From: Taibaiella soli
GTDB taxonomy: Bacteria; Bacteroidota; Bacteroidia; Chitinophagales; Chitinophagaceae
Reading direction: 5' to 3'
Assembly: GCF_003236175.1 (NCBI RefSeq)
Contig: NZ_QKTW01000022.1
Span: 434,208-498,207, forward strand
DNA: 64,000 nt
Position numbers and translations under genes: made by a program. How positions within the stretch are numbered: position 1 is the first letter of the stretch; each line of letters begins with the position of its first letter. A model generated the notes under the pieces. It did not search any database. It saw nothing but the letters and a program-made list of their open reading frames with translations, and was not told where the DNA came from. Below are positions 18,801 to 25,722 of this stretch, one piece after another.

Positions 18801-20031
18801 GGATGTTGCGTTTGTTCCTGCGAATGAAGGAGATCTGAACACGCGTGCTATCGCGTTTTTCAAGAACACGATTTCACAATTGGTAAACATACCGGCACGG
18901 GAAATTCAAGAAACGGAGCTGCTGATTCATTATGGTGTCGATTCAATTGCGATCAGCAGACTGTTGGTGAAAATGAGAAGTGTGATGCCTAAGTTAACGA
19001 ACAGTGTTGTGTTTGAACATCCTACTATCGCTGAACTTGTCGACTACCTGGTAAGAAATGAAAACACAGGCTTACAACAATTGTTGGGCGTTCAAACGGA
19101 GCGAAAAACAGATCATTATTTTTCTGGAAATAGTTTGCTCTTGTTGAATGATGCGTCCCAAGGGCGGCCAGTATTCTGGTTTCATCCAGGTGGCGGCAGT
19201 ATAGATGGCTACCAATATTTTGCAGCAGTCAGTGAACGTCCGTTTTATGGTGTCGTGGCCGATCAATGGATCAGAGAAGGGAGAAATATTCAGGGCATTC
19301 CTGAAATGGCGGCAACGTATCTCCGCATGATTCAGTCGGTGCAGCCAGAAGGACCTTATGACCTTGGTGGATTTTCTCTGGGTGGTGCGCTGGCTTATGA
19401 AATAGCCCGTCAGCTGCAAGTACAGGGACAACGTGTTGCTACGATTACAATGATTGATTCGGTCTATGTGCCTGAAATGATGGGTAAGTTTTTACTGGAT
19501 TACAAAACGATGCTCTTGCAAACAGTCAACCTGTTATTAATGACACAGACACCAGCAAGTAGCATCGGGCAGACTTCAGGACTCATTCACCGGAGTGAGT
19601 TAGACGTAAATCTTTCCGATAAAGCCTTCCTTGATCTGATTATGCAACAGGCGCGTCAACGCGGATTTACTTATCCAACTGCTTATGTGGAGGCAATCGT
19701 TGCAAAGGGTTTAAAAGTAAGGGATGCGTCAGGCTTTACCGATTATAAGGTATTGCCATTGATCGATCCGGCCGGTATTCACTGCACCTATTTTGTTAAT
19801 GAGACACAGTCTTTTTATGGAGACCTGTCATCGTATTTCATCTTGAATGAAAAAGATAATGTGCTGATTGAACAAATAGTTTATTGGGATGCCTGGCGGA
19901 AACAGCTTGCTCATTTTGAAAAAATAGCAATCCCCGCAACAGACCATGTCACACTGATGAATGACCATAGTACGTTGAAGCTCGTTATTGATCATTGCAA
20001 AACGCAGTATGCCTTCAGTTTCCAGGTTTGA
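9832..20031 (+). CDS. Trans-AT polyketide synthase: KS-DH-KR-ACP-ACP-KS-ACP-ACP-KS-ACP-TE
   Basis: A 3399-residue modular synthase without an integral acyltransferase. KS1 spans about 10-440 (C178, H313, H355). DH lies about 590-870, with HxxxGxxxxP at H609 and DxxxQ at D778. KR is about 1045-1260, with its TGGxGGLG nucleotide site at 1055 and S1185/Y1198/N1202. Twin ACPs carry pantetheine serines S1357 and S1454. KS2 is about 1541-1977 (C1710, H1845, H1892), followed by ACPs with S2209 and S2315. KS3 is about 2396-2824 (C2557, H2692, H2739), then an ACP (S3038) and a thioesterase (S3182 in GFSLGG, D3209, H3372). Each KS is followed by the linker and 'PTYPF' tail usual for trans-AT synthases. 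All catalytic residues sought are present. The ATG at 9832 precedes 'QPVAIIGMACRFPG' closely and beats the upstream in-frame ATGs. The AT is supplied by the downstream AT-PfaD protein. There is no loading module. Confidence 0.95.
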   Translation: MNTHKVPSAQQPVAIIGMACRFPGANNYEEFWQNLMEGRSGISEIPKERWDWKQYQHDFPKNGATGKWGGFIKDADCFDASFFQLSGKEAELMDPQQRIMLELAWSCMEDAGIPPSRLSGTNTGVFTGVFNFDYKELAERGSAIAAHYGTGTSTAVVANRLSYYFNLKGPSVPIDTACSSSLQAIHMAAQSIQLGECDLALAGGVSLLLTPAKHIAFAKAGMLSPTGSCKSFDESADGYIRGEGAGLLLLKSLEQAKADGDIIYGVLRGSAANHCGRTYTITYPSPTAQAEVIATAVKRAGIEPQSISYIEAHGTGTPKGDPIEFEGLTQAMQNLNVAVANSYCGVGSVKANIGHLESAAGVAGMIKVLLAMKHRQLPGLLHFRQLNHRITLNDTPFYIVDKHRDWTSILDENGKAYPRRAGVSSFGFGGTNAHVVLEEAPVKDRRVSAEQPRYLICLSAKNKEALQENISELVDWLETSGQGVDLADISYTLLFGRDHFQVRKAFVVKDLSDLRAALRDASTPFSVAGRLLQLAERYMAGHNDDWNSLFPDGANRISMPTYSFQRTRYWLQEDKMPSYLTRLPEEEHDRSDKPPVWVFDGNECFLKDHVFNGQKILPAVVYMEFVRSHVQYLLQQQLKEDDIICLKNQVWMAPFIADRDGIALQISLEHKENGHLSYEVFSEDAVQRKTVHSCGTACVMKVDEMPAHKVGLIADGTQTSFDGKQFYGLLRDAGFNYGPSHQMINQLFVDKDKIVARLKTSGSETETAAFVLHPGYMDAALQATMGWLAEEAAEGAAIKIPLPFTLQELKVFSSCKNAAWIIVTKNSKDQSGQTVNIDLCDASGKVCVQLLGYCGRTVVNKVAETIGISVTEDVHQLESFWMEKQSLDDEDSIQFENHVAILCGVSMSSGVDIDHRWQNIRCHLFETDAIDVAGMFTDYCWKILEFVQELSATTRGKLLLQVVVANDGDGRLLAGLTGLLRTVSAEYTKFHTQIVEWSKAETSDLFETLMGNKAQAADRHVRYEDGKRLVKSWQYAEEKTMVPNPWRTNGVYLITGGIGGLGLVFTEEIFRRTSRATIILVGRSPLSPEHETQLRALQTKGNIVVYRQLDVTSATKVQETIGWIKSSFGNLHGILHAAGIINDNYIIRKTRDELEKVLAPKVSGLINLDNASAGMNLDLFVLFSSTSGALGNIGQSDYSAANCFMDEYARYRNGLRAQGLRSGKAISISWPFWKEGGMRISDAGVAALYRYSGMVPLETQKGIQAFYNLLQSSQDHVLVMQGDITLLSNRLQCNLVKRTAIALNTHESLNESKMNHQENKQAQELIQQLICMAADILKSSAADIDPKAPLEEYGFDSILYTEFAVNLNETFKTDIGPTLFFQQSTIAALADYLRAESTTIPAAVSSVSVNQSSDDKDKLRQLTAVLCGYAAEILEVPVADIDPAVGMDEYSFDSIGYTSFTIKMNDAFGLQLAPTLFFEYATLKALAEHLLDRWPACFEGELSTYDGQRESTQGPLKMGAPSIVEAQGPAMAADKDSAEAAIAIIGVSGSFAMSEDIEELWKNLIGEKDCITEIPADRWDWESHYGNAVSEKGKTNVKWGGFLKDLNAFDASFFNISPGEAAYIDPQQRLLLMHVWKALEDAGYAPQDFYGSNTALFTGITSHEYSARVSRINVKTEGYHQASIISCIGPNRVSYFLNLHGTSEPVDTACSSALVAIHRAVREIRSGDSELAIAGGVTVLSSLPSYISFDKAGMLSKTGRSRTFSDQADGYARGEGIGIILLKRLDAAERDGDHIYGVIKGTGVNHGGRANSLQAPNMRAQAALLKTVYSKAGIDPRTVGYVEAHGTGTKIGDPIEIDALKAAFKELYSETGSEEVKSVHCGIGSLKTNIGHSEYAAGIAGVIKVLLQIKHQTLVKTLHCETMNPYIDIKNSPFYIVRETQAWQSLRDAHGKALPRRAGVSSFGFGGVNAHVILEEYVDKRPVMETSDDCLKLFVLSAKKPEQLKVQVQQLLKAIRLNVFTNSDFASIAYTLQVGRNAMEERLCILAKDFKELENRLERFLINGKQEDWTYIGQVKKIKPGSNTANTTAIGEQIAECIRTGDYKSLAQLWIEGYTITWSQLYKNENPRRLSLPTYPFAKEVFKLDAEYTLTEKVAAPFLPLMRVAEPVVEMPPNSEIQHILVANIARLLNMKATHISFDESLEEYGFDSVLYTQFSIELNEQFGLDLTPAVFFRYPNIGQLSVYLADEYPLAFNRSRQDSATQEVVEKSVVNIVESATYLNRLIGILTGKVAQILKFSEDLIDPAADLNEYGLDSIIVTQLTSELNEEFGFELTPNIIFGCQNLQSLGSYIQENYRDFFSHAPCDMPIEISKNEVAEESQHHPAPAVLEEKKNSEGVAVIGLSIQFPMAKDANQFWDNLVNEKHCISEIPADRWDWRDYPELKVKWGGFMDDMASFDPLFFKISPAEALQMEPQQRLLMQHAWKAIEDAGYNPHSLSGTNTGVFAGILCYEYSKLLAKANVPIASHSLMGMVGSMGPNRISYFLDIHGPSEAIETACSSSLVAIHRAAEAIVSGTCDMALAGGVNTLLSPDVFMSLHEAGTLSPDGVCRPFSDQAKGYVRGEGVGVVFLKRLEDAERDGDHIYGVIRGTAENHGGRANTLTSPNPKAQAALLETAYVNAGVDPRRVGYIETHGTGTELGDPIEVNALKKAFGKLYDDKGLMFAGEKHCGIGSVKSNIGHLEVAAGIAGVAKVLLQMKHKKLIKSLHTERLNPYIDFNDGPFFVVKETAEWKAIRDEAGKELPRCAGVSSFGFGGVSAHIVLEEYVPKVSKGASEAPRSIVVLSAKNKELLHEYAQSLRSAIENKQVENEDLASLAYTLQIGREAMEERFAVVVDSLPQLWAALNEFICGGSFNRIWFQGNIKQKAETTTVNVSDPLAKMAMEWITGGRVDWMGLYGKQKPVRMSLPTYPFERKKYWPADVKRSGTSDTAPDVAFVPANEGDLNTRAIAFFKNTISQLVNIPAREIQETELLIHYGVDSIAISRLLVKMRSVMPKLTNSVVFEHPTIAELVDYLVRNENTGLQQLLGVQTERKTDHYFSGNSLLLLNDASQGRPVFWFHPGGGSIDGYQYFAAVSERPFYGVVADQWIREGRNIQGIPEMAATYLRMIQSVQPEGPYDLGGFSLGGALAYEIARQLQVQGQRVATITMIDSVYVPEMMGKFLLDYKTMLLQTVNLLLMTQTPASSIGQTSGLIHRSELDVNLSDKAFLDLIMQQARQRGFTYPTAYVEAIVAKGLKVRDASGFTDYKVLPLIDPAGIHCTYFVNETQSFYGDLSSYFILNEKDNVLIEQIVYWDAWRKQLAHFEKIAIPATDHVTLMNDHSTLKLVIDHCKTQYAFSFQV

Positions 20032-20071
20032 ATACGCACACAAATAATTTCTTAAAATCAATCTTTTATCA

Positions 20072-20668
20072 ATGAAAACACCCATCGCAAATTTACCTGC
20101 AACGTATCATGAGTTGCAGTGTTTCAGAGCCAACGATATATACCTTCCGGAAATGAACTGGGAGGAACTGGTTACAGATTTTTTTCCGGGTACGGTTCCG
20201 CAATTGGCACAAGGGCTTTCCAATACCACTTCCGCATTTTATGGTTTAATGCTTAAAGAAATCGGTGGCCGTTATGGTAATGAGATTATGGAAAGCATTT
20301 CCAAATCGACTGTATATGCTTTGGGAAGAAGAACAACCCGCAGACTTTTACTCCGTAAGCCAGAGCTGGAGCGTAATGCACATGGCCTCGCAAAAGTGGC
20401 TATGTCTGCAATCTTCAATGCTAGCCCGGAGTATAGTTTTGAAATTGCGCGGTATGACGAAGACCATGTAGCTATGCTCATGCGCGGTGTTGATCGTTAC
20501 AATAAAATTGCCAGAGAACTCGGTATTCATGAATGGTTGTCTTCACCAATCGATGCTTTTGCGCAAGGGATCAACGATGAATTAGGCCTTTCATATAAGG
20601 TGACAATGGACGTATACGATCTTGATGAAGAAAGTAATTGCTTTTACAAACTCAGTTTTGGTCTATGA
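20072..20668 (+). CDS. Unrecognised 198-residue protein inside the polyketide operon
   Basis: I cannot place this protein with confidence. It is soluble, with no signal peptide or membrane segment. It has a helical middle ('GLMLKEIGGRYGNEIMESISKS', then an arginine-rich helix 'GRRTTRRLLLRKPELER') and a C-terminal alpha/beta part ('GIHEWLSSPIDAFAQGINDELGLSYKVTMDVYDLDEESNCFYKLSF'). The closing segment is loosely like the small L-2-amino-thiazoline-4-carboxylate-hydrolase-like or V4R-like ligand-binding families, but I would not name it so. It sits 40 bp after the synthase, and its TGA overlaps the ATG of the AT-PfaD gene (ATGA). It is therefore surely co-expressed and probably translationally coupled, and should act in the same pathway, perhaps in product release, cyclisation or carrier interaction. 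Confidence 0.8.
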   Translation: MKTPIANLPATYHELQCFRANDIYLPEMNWEELVTDFFPGTVPQLAQGLSNTTSAFYGLMLKEIGGRYGNEIMESISKSTVYALGRRTTRRLLLRKPELERNAHGLAKVAMSAIFNASPEYSFEIARYDEDHVAMLMRGVDRYNKIARELGIHEWLSSPIDAFAQGINDELGLSYKVTMDVYDLDEESNCFYKLSFGL

Positions 20669-22917
20669 AAATATTTTTATTTCCCGGACAGGGGTCACAG
20701 ATAAGAGGAATGGGCGGGGAGCTCTTTCCGAAATACCCGGAATTAGTAGCAGCAGCAAACGAGATCTTAGGCTATGACGTGGTAAGCTTATGTCTGCGTG
20801 ATCCGGACAGGTGTCTGAATAAAACGCAATTTACACAGCCAGCTTTGTATGTGGTAAGCGCATTGTCGTATCTCGATAGAACGGCAACAGAATCGAAGCC
20901 TGATTATTTGCTAGGACACAGTTTTGGAGAGTATGTAGCATTGTTCGCAGCCGGTGCATTCTCCTTTGAAACTGGATTGAAGCTGGTCAGAAAGAGAGCG
21001 GAGCTAATGAGCAACAACAGCGGTGGTGGTAGTATGGCCGCGCTGTTGGGTATGAATATTGATCAGGTTAGTGCATTGCTGAAGGAGCATCGTTACGACA
21101 GTATTGATATTGCCAATCACAATTCCTACGAGCAGATTGTAATTACAGGTCCAACTGAAGACATCATTTCGGCCCAGCAGGTGTTTGAGGATAACGACAT
21201 CAAGCTATACTTTCCGTTGAATGTTAGTGGCGCTTTTCATTCGAGGTATATGAAAGATGCTGCTGCAGAATTCGGAAGGTTTGCTGCGGGCTTTAAATTC
21301 AATCCACTGCAGATTCCGGTTATCGCTAACGTTACCGCCCGGCCTTACAAAAATCGGGAGATTCCCGAATTGCTCCAGCAACAGGTTATGGGGCAGGTAA
21401 GGTGGTATGAAAGTGTCAGTTATCTACTGAAAAAAGGCGTGACTGAATTTTATGAAATCGGTCCGGGTGACGTGCTGAAAAAAATGCAGGCCTATATTGA
21501 GAAACATCCGATGTTTATTGCCGAGGACGCAAAAGAAATACAACCTGCAGCGTCAAATACTTCCGTAAAGGATATAGCGGTCACCCCGGAATCACTTGGT
21601 TCGTCCGCTTTCAAAAAAGATTATGGTGTCCGGTATGCTTATGTAACCGGCGCAATGGTACATGGCATTGCCTCGCGGGAGTTGGTCGTAAAAATGGGTA
21701 AAGCTCGTCTGCTGGGTTATTTCGGAACCGGAGGTTTAAGGTTGCACGATATAGAAGCTGCGATTCTCGATATTAAAGAAAAGCTCGATCAAGGAGAACC
21801 ATTTGGCATGAATTTGCTAAATGGTCCACGGCAGGTAGAAACCGTAGCGTTGTTTATGAAGCATGATATCCGGAATATTGAGGCCTCCGCTTATATGAAT
21901 GTGACACCCGAATTAGTACTGCTGCGGATAAAAGGTATTCAAAAAAATGCCGACGGAAGTATTGTAACGCGAACACGTATCATGGCGAAACTATCTCGTC
22001 CTGAAGTCGCAACAGCGTTTTTAAGTCCTGCGCAGTCAGCGGTATTGAATCAGCTGTTGATGGCCGGGAAATTAACGGCGGAAGAAGTGGCATTGGCCGC
22101 ATTTGTTCCTATGGCCGATGATATCTGCGTTGAATCAGATTCTGGTGGCCACACCGATGGTGGCGTGGCATTTACTTTGCTACCAAGTATCATGCGGCTT
22201 CGCGATGAACTGAAACAGCGTTATGGATACAAGAAAGACGTGAGAATCGGTGCAGCTGGTGGTATCGGCACGCCTGAGGCCGCTGCTGCAGCCTTTATTA
22301 TGGGTGCCGATTTTATACTGACGGGTTCCATTAATCAATGTACTGCAGAATCCGGCATGAGTTCAATCGCAAAAGATATGCTACAGGAAATAGAAGTGCA
22401 GGACACGCAATACGCGCCAGCCGGGGACATGTTTGAGATCGGTGCGAGAGTACAGGTGGTGCGCAAAGGGACGTTCTTTCCGGGACGGGCGAATAAATTA
22501 TACGAACTGTACCGTAATCATAATTCGCTGGAAGAAATTGATGCAGACACAAGGGCTCAAATACAGCAACGTTATTTTAAACGCTCTTTTGACGAGGTGT
22601 ACGAGGATGTAAAAGCATATTATTCATCTGACGAAATTGCAGTAGCGGAAAAGAATCCAAAGCAAAAGATGGCCTATATATTCCGATGGTACTTCGGTTA
22701 TTCAAATGCGCTTGCATTGAAAGGAAATGAAACAGGCAAACCCGATTTTCAGATTCATTGCGGACCTGCATTGGGTGCCTTTAATCGTTGGGTGAAAAAT
22801 ACGCCGCTCGAAAACTGGCAGAACAGGCACGTGGATGAGATCGCGGAAATCATGATGACAGAAACAGCGAAGTTGTTGACAGACAGATTTCGCTATTGGC
22901 AAACCAAAATACAATAA
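20665..22917 (+). CDS. Trans-acyltransferase fused to PfaD-type enoyl reductase
   Basis: A 750-residue bifunctional enzyme. Residues about 1-290 are a malonyl-CoA:ACP transacylase: 'FPGQGSQIRGMG' at the N-terminus, nucleophile S86 in GHSFGEY, and H192 in 'SGAFHSRYM', a malonyl-type motif. Residues about 325-750 are the FMN-dependent PfaD family enoyl reductase: 'LGYFGTGGLRLHDIEAAI', 'ICVESDSGGHTDGG', and 'GAAGGIGTPEAAAAAFIMGADFILTGSINQCTAESG'. This AT-ER fusion is a standard trans-acting component of trans-AT synthases. It loads malonate onto the carrier domains and reduces a chosen alpha,beta-double bond. The ATG at 20665 is chosen over one 27 bp upstream because it overlaps the preceding stop and begins directly at the AT fold. 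Confidence 0.94.
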   Translation: MKIFLFPGQGSQIRGMGGELFPKYPELVAAANEILGYDVVSLCLRDPDRCLNKTQFTQPALYVVSALSYLDRTATESKPDYLLGHSFGEYVALFAAGAFSFETGLKLVRKRAELMSNNSGGGSMAALLGMNIDQVSALLKEHRYDSIDIANHNSYEQIVITGPTEDIISAQQVFEDNDIKLYFPLNVSGAFHSRYMKDAAAEFGRFAAGFKFNPLQIPVIANVTARPYKNREIPELLQQQVMGQVRWYESVSYLLKKGVTEFYEIGPGDVLKKMQAYIEKHPMFIAEDAKEIQPAASNTSVKDIAVTPESLGSSAFKKDYGVRYAYVTGAMVHGIASRELVVKMGKARLLGYFGTGGLRLHDIEAAILDIKEKLDQGEPFGMNLLNGPRQVETVALFMKHDIRNIEASAYMNVTPELVLLRIKGIQKNADGSIVTRTRIMAKLSRPEVATAFLSPAQSAVLNQLLMAGKLTAEEVALAAFVPMADDICVESDSGGHTDGGVAFTLLPSIMRLRDELKQRYGYKKDVRIGAAGGIGTPEAAAAAFIMGADFILTGSINQCTAESGMSSIAKDMLQEIEVQDTQYAPAGDMFEIGARVQVVRKGTFFPGRANKLYELYRNHNSLEEIDADTRAQIQQRYFKRSFDEVYEDVKAYYSSDEIAVAEKNPKQKMAYIFRWYFGYSNALALKGNETGKPDFQIHCGPALGAFNRWVKNTPLENWQNRHVDEIAEIMMTETAKLLTDRFRYWQTKIQ

Positions 22918-22920
22918 CGG

Positions 22921-24441
22921 ATGGCTATGTATCAAAATGAAATGCTGACTGCATCAAATACCGATCTGGATACATTGCTTGCAGATGTTACCGCCACGTT
23001 GCGGCATTGGATGAATGATCAGGCTGCAAGAACTAAAACACCGGCTGAACAACGCATGCCTGCAGGTTTGCTGGATCGTATCATGAAAATACAGCCGCTT
23101 TCGGTCGCCATACCTGAAGCGTATGGCGGCCGGGGTGGTCTGATTAAAGAATCAATGAGGTTGCTGGCTGCTACTTCGTACGAGTCTTTGGAGATGTCCA
23201 TGATTTTTGGCATCAATATGTTTCTTTTTATGCAGCCGGTGGTAAAATATGCGGACGCAACTGTGAAAGCCGATATCTTCCGTCATTTTTTAAGGAGGAA
23301 TCAAATGGGTGGTTTTATGCTCACAGAGCCTGATTTCGGAAGTGATGTGCTGAACCTTGCCACTTCATACACAGACGACGGGAACCGTTATCGGATTTCC
23401 GGCAGGAAACATTGGCAGGGACTTACGGGACATGCAACTTATTGGCTCGTCGCTGCGCGGAAAAAACATGCGTCCGGTGAACTGGTCCGCGATATTGATT
23501 TTTTTATAGCAGATGGAAATCAAAAGGAACAGCAGATTGAAGTGCTGAAATATTATGACAGCCTTGGCTTGTACATGTTGCCTTATGGTTTGAATAAGAT
23601 TGAAGTATCGATTCCTAAAGAACAAAAATTACGGGGGACCTCAACAGGTATCACCATGATGTTGGATATTCTGCATAACAGTCGTCTGCAGTTTCCAGGG
23701 ATGGCTATGGGCTTTATTGAACGGGTGCTGGATGAAGCGATTGCCTATTGTAGTAAACGTCAGATGGGTGGTGCGAGTTTGTTGGCGTACGATCAGGTAC
23801 AATATCAGATTAGTCGCATTCAGGCTGCTTATACCATTTGCGCTGCCATGTGCGCCAAGACCTGTACGTTCGACAGTGCTGTCGGCGATGCCTCTGGATT
23901 GGGATTAGATGCCAACAGTATGAAAACAGTAGTGACGGATTTAATGCATGAATCTGCACAAACACTACTGCAATTGTCTGGCGCGAAAGGGTACAGGCTG
24001 AGCGAATATGCAGGCCGTGCGGTCATTGATAGTCGGCCGTTTCAGATCTTTGAAGGGCCAAACGATATGCTTTACAATCAAATTGCGGAAACAGTTTTAC
24101 GAGGTATGAAAATAACGCGACAGAATAATCTGTTTAACTATTTGTCACAAACCTTGCAGTTTGCCGAGGCAGTAGATTTATTCCGGAATGAATTAAATCT
24201 GACAATAGACTTTACCATCGCACAACGTAAGAAGATAACGCTGGGCAGGATAATTGCCCGTGTGGTAACTGCGGTATATGTTTTGGAGCTCATGAATAAA
24301 GGTTACAATAGACGATTGATTGATGGTGCTATTGCTTTATTGCGCCAGGACGTGATTCAATTGCTTGGTAGTTTTCAATCGATGCACCAGACAAAAGTTG
24401 TAACCGAATATCGGGAGCAGGGTAGTTGGTTTGAATTCTAA
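22921..24441 (+). CDS. Acyl-CoA dehydrogenase-like flavoprotein of the polyketide operon
   Basis: The 506-residue protein has the acyl-CoA dehydrogenase order: a helical N-domain (about 1-125, 'VAIPEAYGGRGG'), a beta-domain ('GGFMLTEPDFGSDVLNLAT', 'RISGRKHWQGLTGHATYWLVAAR'), and a C-terminal helical domain with 'FQIFEGPNDMLYNQIAE'. E378 there is at the position of the catalytic base region. It is longer than the usual 380 residues; the extra C-terminal 110 residues are helical. It lies 3 bp after the AT-PfaD gene and is the last gene before a terminator, so it belongs to the operon. It probably desaturates, or oxidises using FAD, a carrier- or CoA-bound intermediate or starter unit. Substrate unknown. 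Confidence 0.87.
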   Translation: MAMYQNEMLTASNTDLDTLLADVTATLRHWMNDQAARTKTPAEQRMPAGLLDRIMKIQPLSVAIPEAYGGRGGLIKESMRLLAATSYESLEMSMIFGINMFLFMQPVVKYADATVKADIFRHFLRRNQMGGFMLTEPDFGSDVLNLATSYTDDGNRYRISGRKHWQGLTGHATYWLVAARKKHASGELVRDIDFFIADGNQKEQQIEVLKYYDSLGLYMLPYGLNKIEVSIPKEQKLRGTSTGITMMLDILHNSRLQFPGMAMGFIERVLDEAIAYCSKRQMGGASLLAYDQVQYQISRIQAAYTICAAMCAKTCTFDSAVGDASGLGLDANSMKTVVTDLMHESAQTLLQLSGAKGYRLSEYAGRAVIDSRPFQIFEGPNDMLYNQIAETVLRGMKITRQNNLFNYLSQTLQFAEAVDLFRNELNLTIDFTIAQRKKITLGRIIARVVTAVYVLELMNKGYNRRLIDGAIALLRQDVIQLLGSFQSMHQTKVVTEYREQGSWFEF

Positions 24442-24456
24442 GTTACGGATGAAATG

Positions 24457-24485
24457 AAAAAGCCGTCCAGTCGACGGCTTTTTTT
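24457..24485 (+). terminator. Intrinsic terminator of the polyketide operon
   Basis: AAAAAGCCGTC and GACGGCTTTTT form an 11-bp stem around a 5-nt loop (24468-24472), followed by more T residues, 16 bp after the stop codon of the dehydrogenase-like gene. It marks the end of the transcript. Confidence 0.85.
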
Positions 24486-24494
24486 ATAAAAAGG

Positions 24495-24516
24495 TCCGGC
24501 GTTAAACGTCGCCGGG
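24495..24516 (-). terminator. GC-rich hairpin at the end of the DUF202 gene
   Basis: CCGGCG (24496-24501) pairs with CGCCGG (24510-24515). On the minus strand the stem is followed by CTTTTTAT, a weak T run. It abuts the DUF202 stop codon and backs onto the terminator of the convergent operon. Confidence 0.5.
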
Positions 24517-24900
24517 CTATGTTTTCAGCAGGTATACAATGAGCGCAAGGCTTATCAGGAAGATAAGTGCCGTAACAATTTTTATGAATAAGGTAGAGTG
24601 GTAGTAATTGTTTTGATCCAGCTGCTTTTTGGTAGTCATATATCTGATGTAGGAAAACAGGATCGTGAGTCCGCCCAATGCCACCAATAGTATTCCGATG
24701 GTATGTGAGTACCCCGTTTGTGGAACCGTTGCTCTAAGTCCCATGACCGTGGCGATCTGCCGGATAAATAAAGTGAACTTTACAACGATAAAGCCAAATC
24801 CCATAATGCCGATACTGGTGCGGATCCATGCCAGAAAAGTTCGTTCATTAGCCAGATGATCGCTGGCATTCGATTTGGGCTTTGCAATTTCTGTTTCCAT
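24517..24900 (-). CDS. DUF202 / YidH-family small membrane protein
   Basis: 127 residues. The N-terminus carries the family mark 'SDHLANERTFLAWIRTSIGIMGFGFIVVKF', which leads into the first of three membrane segments (about 33-52, 70-90, 105-125). The family function is unknown in bacteria. The ATG at 24900 is chosen because the further 17 codons to 24951 add nothing family-like. It is transcribed behind the PPTase gene with a 54-bp gap. Nothing ties it to polyketide synthesis except position. Confidence 0.85.
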   Translation of the reverse strand: METEIAKPKSNASDHLANERTFLAWIRTSIGIMGFGFIVVKFTLFIRQIATVMGLRATVPQTGYSHTIGILLVALGGLTILFSYIRYMTTKKQLDQNNYYHSTLFIKIVTALIFLISLALIVYLLKT

Positions 24901-24954
24901 AAAATACAGGTCGTTTATTAATGAAGGGTTACTCAAACATCGCGCCAGCAATCT

Positions 24955-25605
24955 TTAGACAAACTCATTTTCGGGCAATAAAACCCATTCTGTCGGGACA
25001 TCCGCAGCTGTTTTTTTGTTTGTTGCCAGATGCGCGATATAGTCGGGTGCAATATTCAGCTCTTGAATAAACCATGTATTTTCTTCAATAGTAATCTCTT
25101 CTGCCACAGATATCGTTTTCAGTGGAATGCTTAATCCTTTCCCATCTGCTTTGATTACCGCTTCTTTGATCGTCCAGTGCCGGAAGAACTCGCGATAAAC
25201 ATCAGATGATTTTCTGATTGTGGCTAATTCATGATGGTCGAAGTAGTCTGTAAAATCATCGATGGCTATCGGTCTTACGAATTCAATATCGATGCCTGTT
25301 TTCTGCGAACTGATAACACAAAGAATATATTCGCCGGAATGAGAAATGTTGAAATCAAAAGGAATCGGCAACCAAGGTCTGTTGTAGGCTGAGTATTGTA
25401 TCTGATGCAGCAGTTCTATGTTTAGTCCAAGATCCAGCAAACCTTTTGCCAGAAGAGCTTTGCCCCATAAATAGGCCTGCGCATCCTGCCAATGTTTATA
25501 TCGGGAAGCCTTAGCAATCATATACTCAGGCAATCCGCGAGAGAGTCGTTCCAGTTGTGCCGGATGGAGTTGCATATGGTTGCGGGCGGCGAGGATTTTG
25601 AGCAT
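24955..25605 (-). CDS. 4'-phosphopantetheinyl transferase, Sfp type
   Basis: The 216-residue product shows 'FNISHSGEYILCVISS' (about 85-100), GIDIE with D106 and E108 as Mg2+ ligands, and W144-TIKEA with K147 and E148. These are the three motifs of Sfp-type transferases that move phosphopantetheine from CoA to the serine of carrier proteins. The length is typical of the two-repeat Sfp/EntD class rather than AcpS. It lies next to, but convergent with, the polyketide operon and is the obvious candidate to activate its five ACP domains, though it may also serve other carriers. It is divergent from the MarR gene, sharing a 149-bp promoter gap. Confidence 0.92.
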   Translation of the reverse strand: MLKILAARNHMQLHPAQLERLSRGLPEYMIAKASRYKHWQDAQAYLWGKALLAKGLLDLGLNIELLHQIQYSAYNRPWLPIPFDFNISHSGEYILCVISSQKTGIDIEFVRPIAIDDFTDYFDHHELATIRKSSDVYREFFRHWTIKEAVIKADGKGLSIPLKTISVAEEITIEENTWFIQELNIAPDYIAHLATNKKTAADVPTEWVLLPENEFV

Positions 25606-25722
25606 GGGGTAAAGATAGTAAGAATGATCTAAGTCTCTGTTGAAGAGTATAGGCTACGCTATGCCAGGAACACAGGGATGATCGCAATGATGGTATATAC
25701 GTCAATAGTTGAAAAAGTTTTA

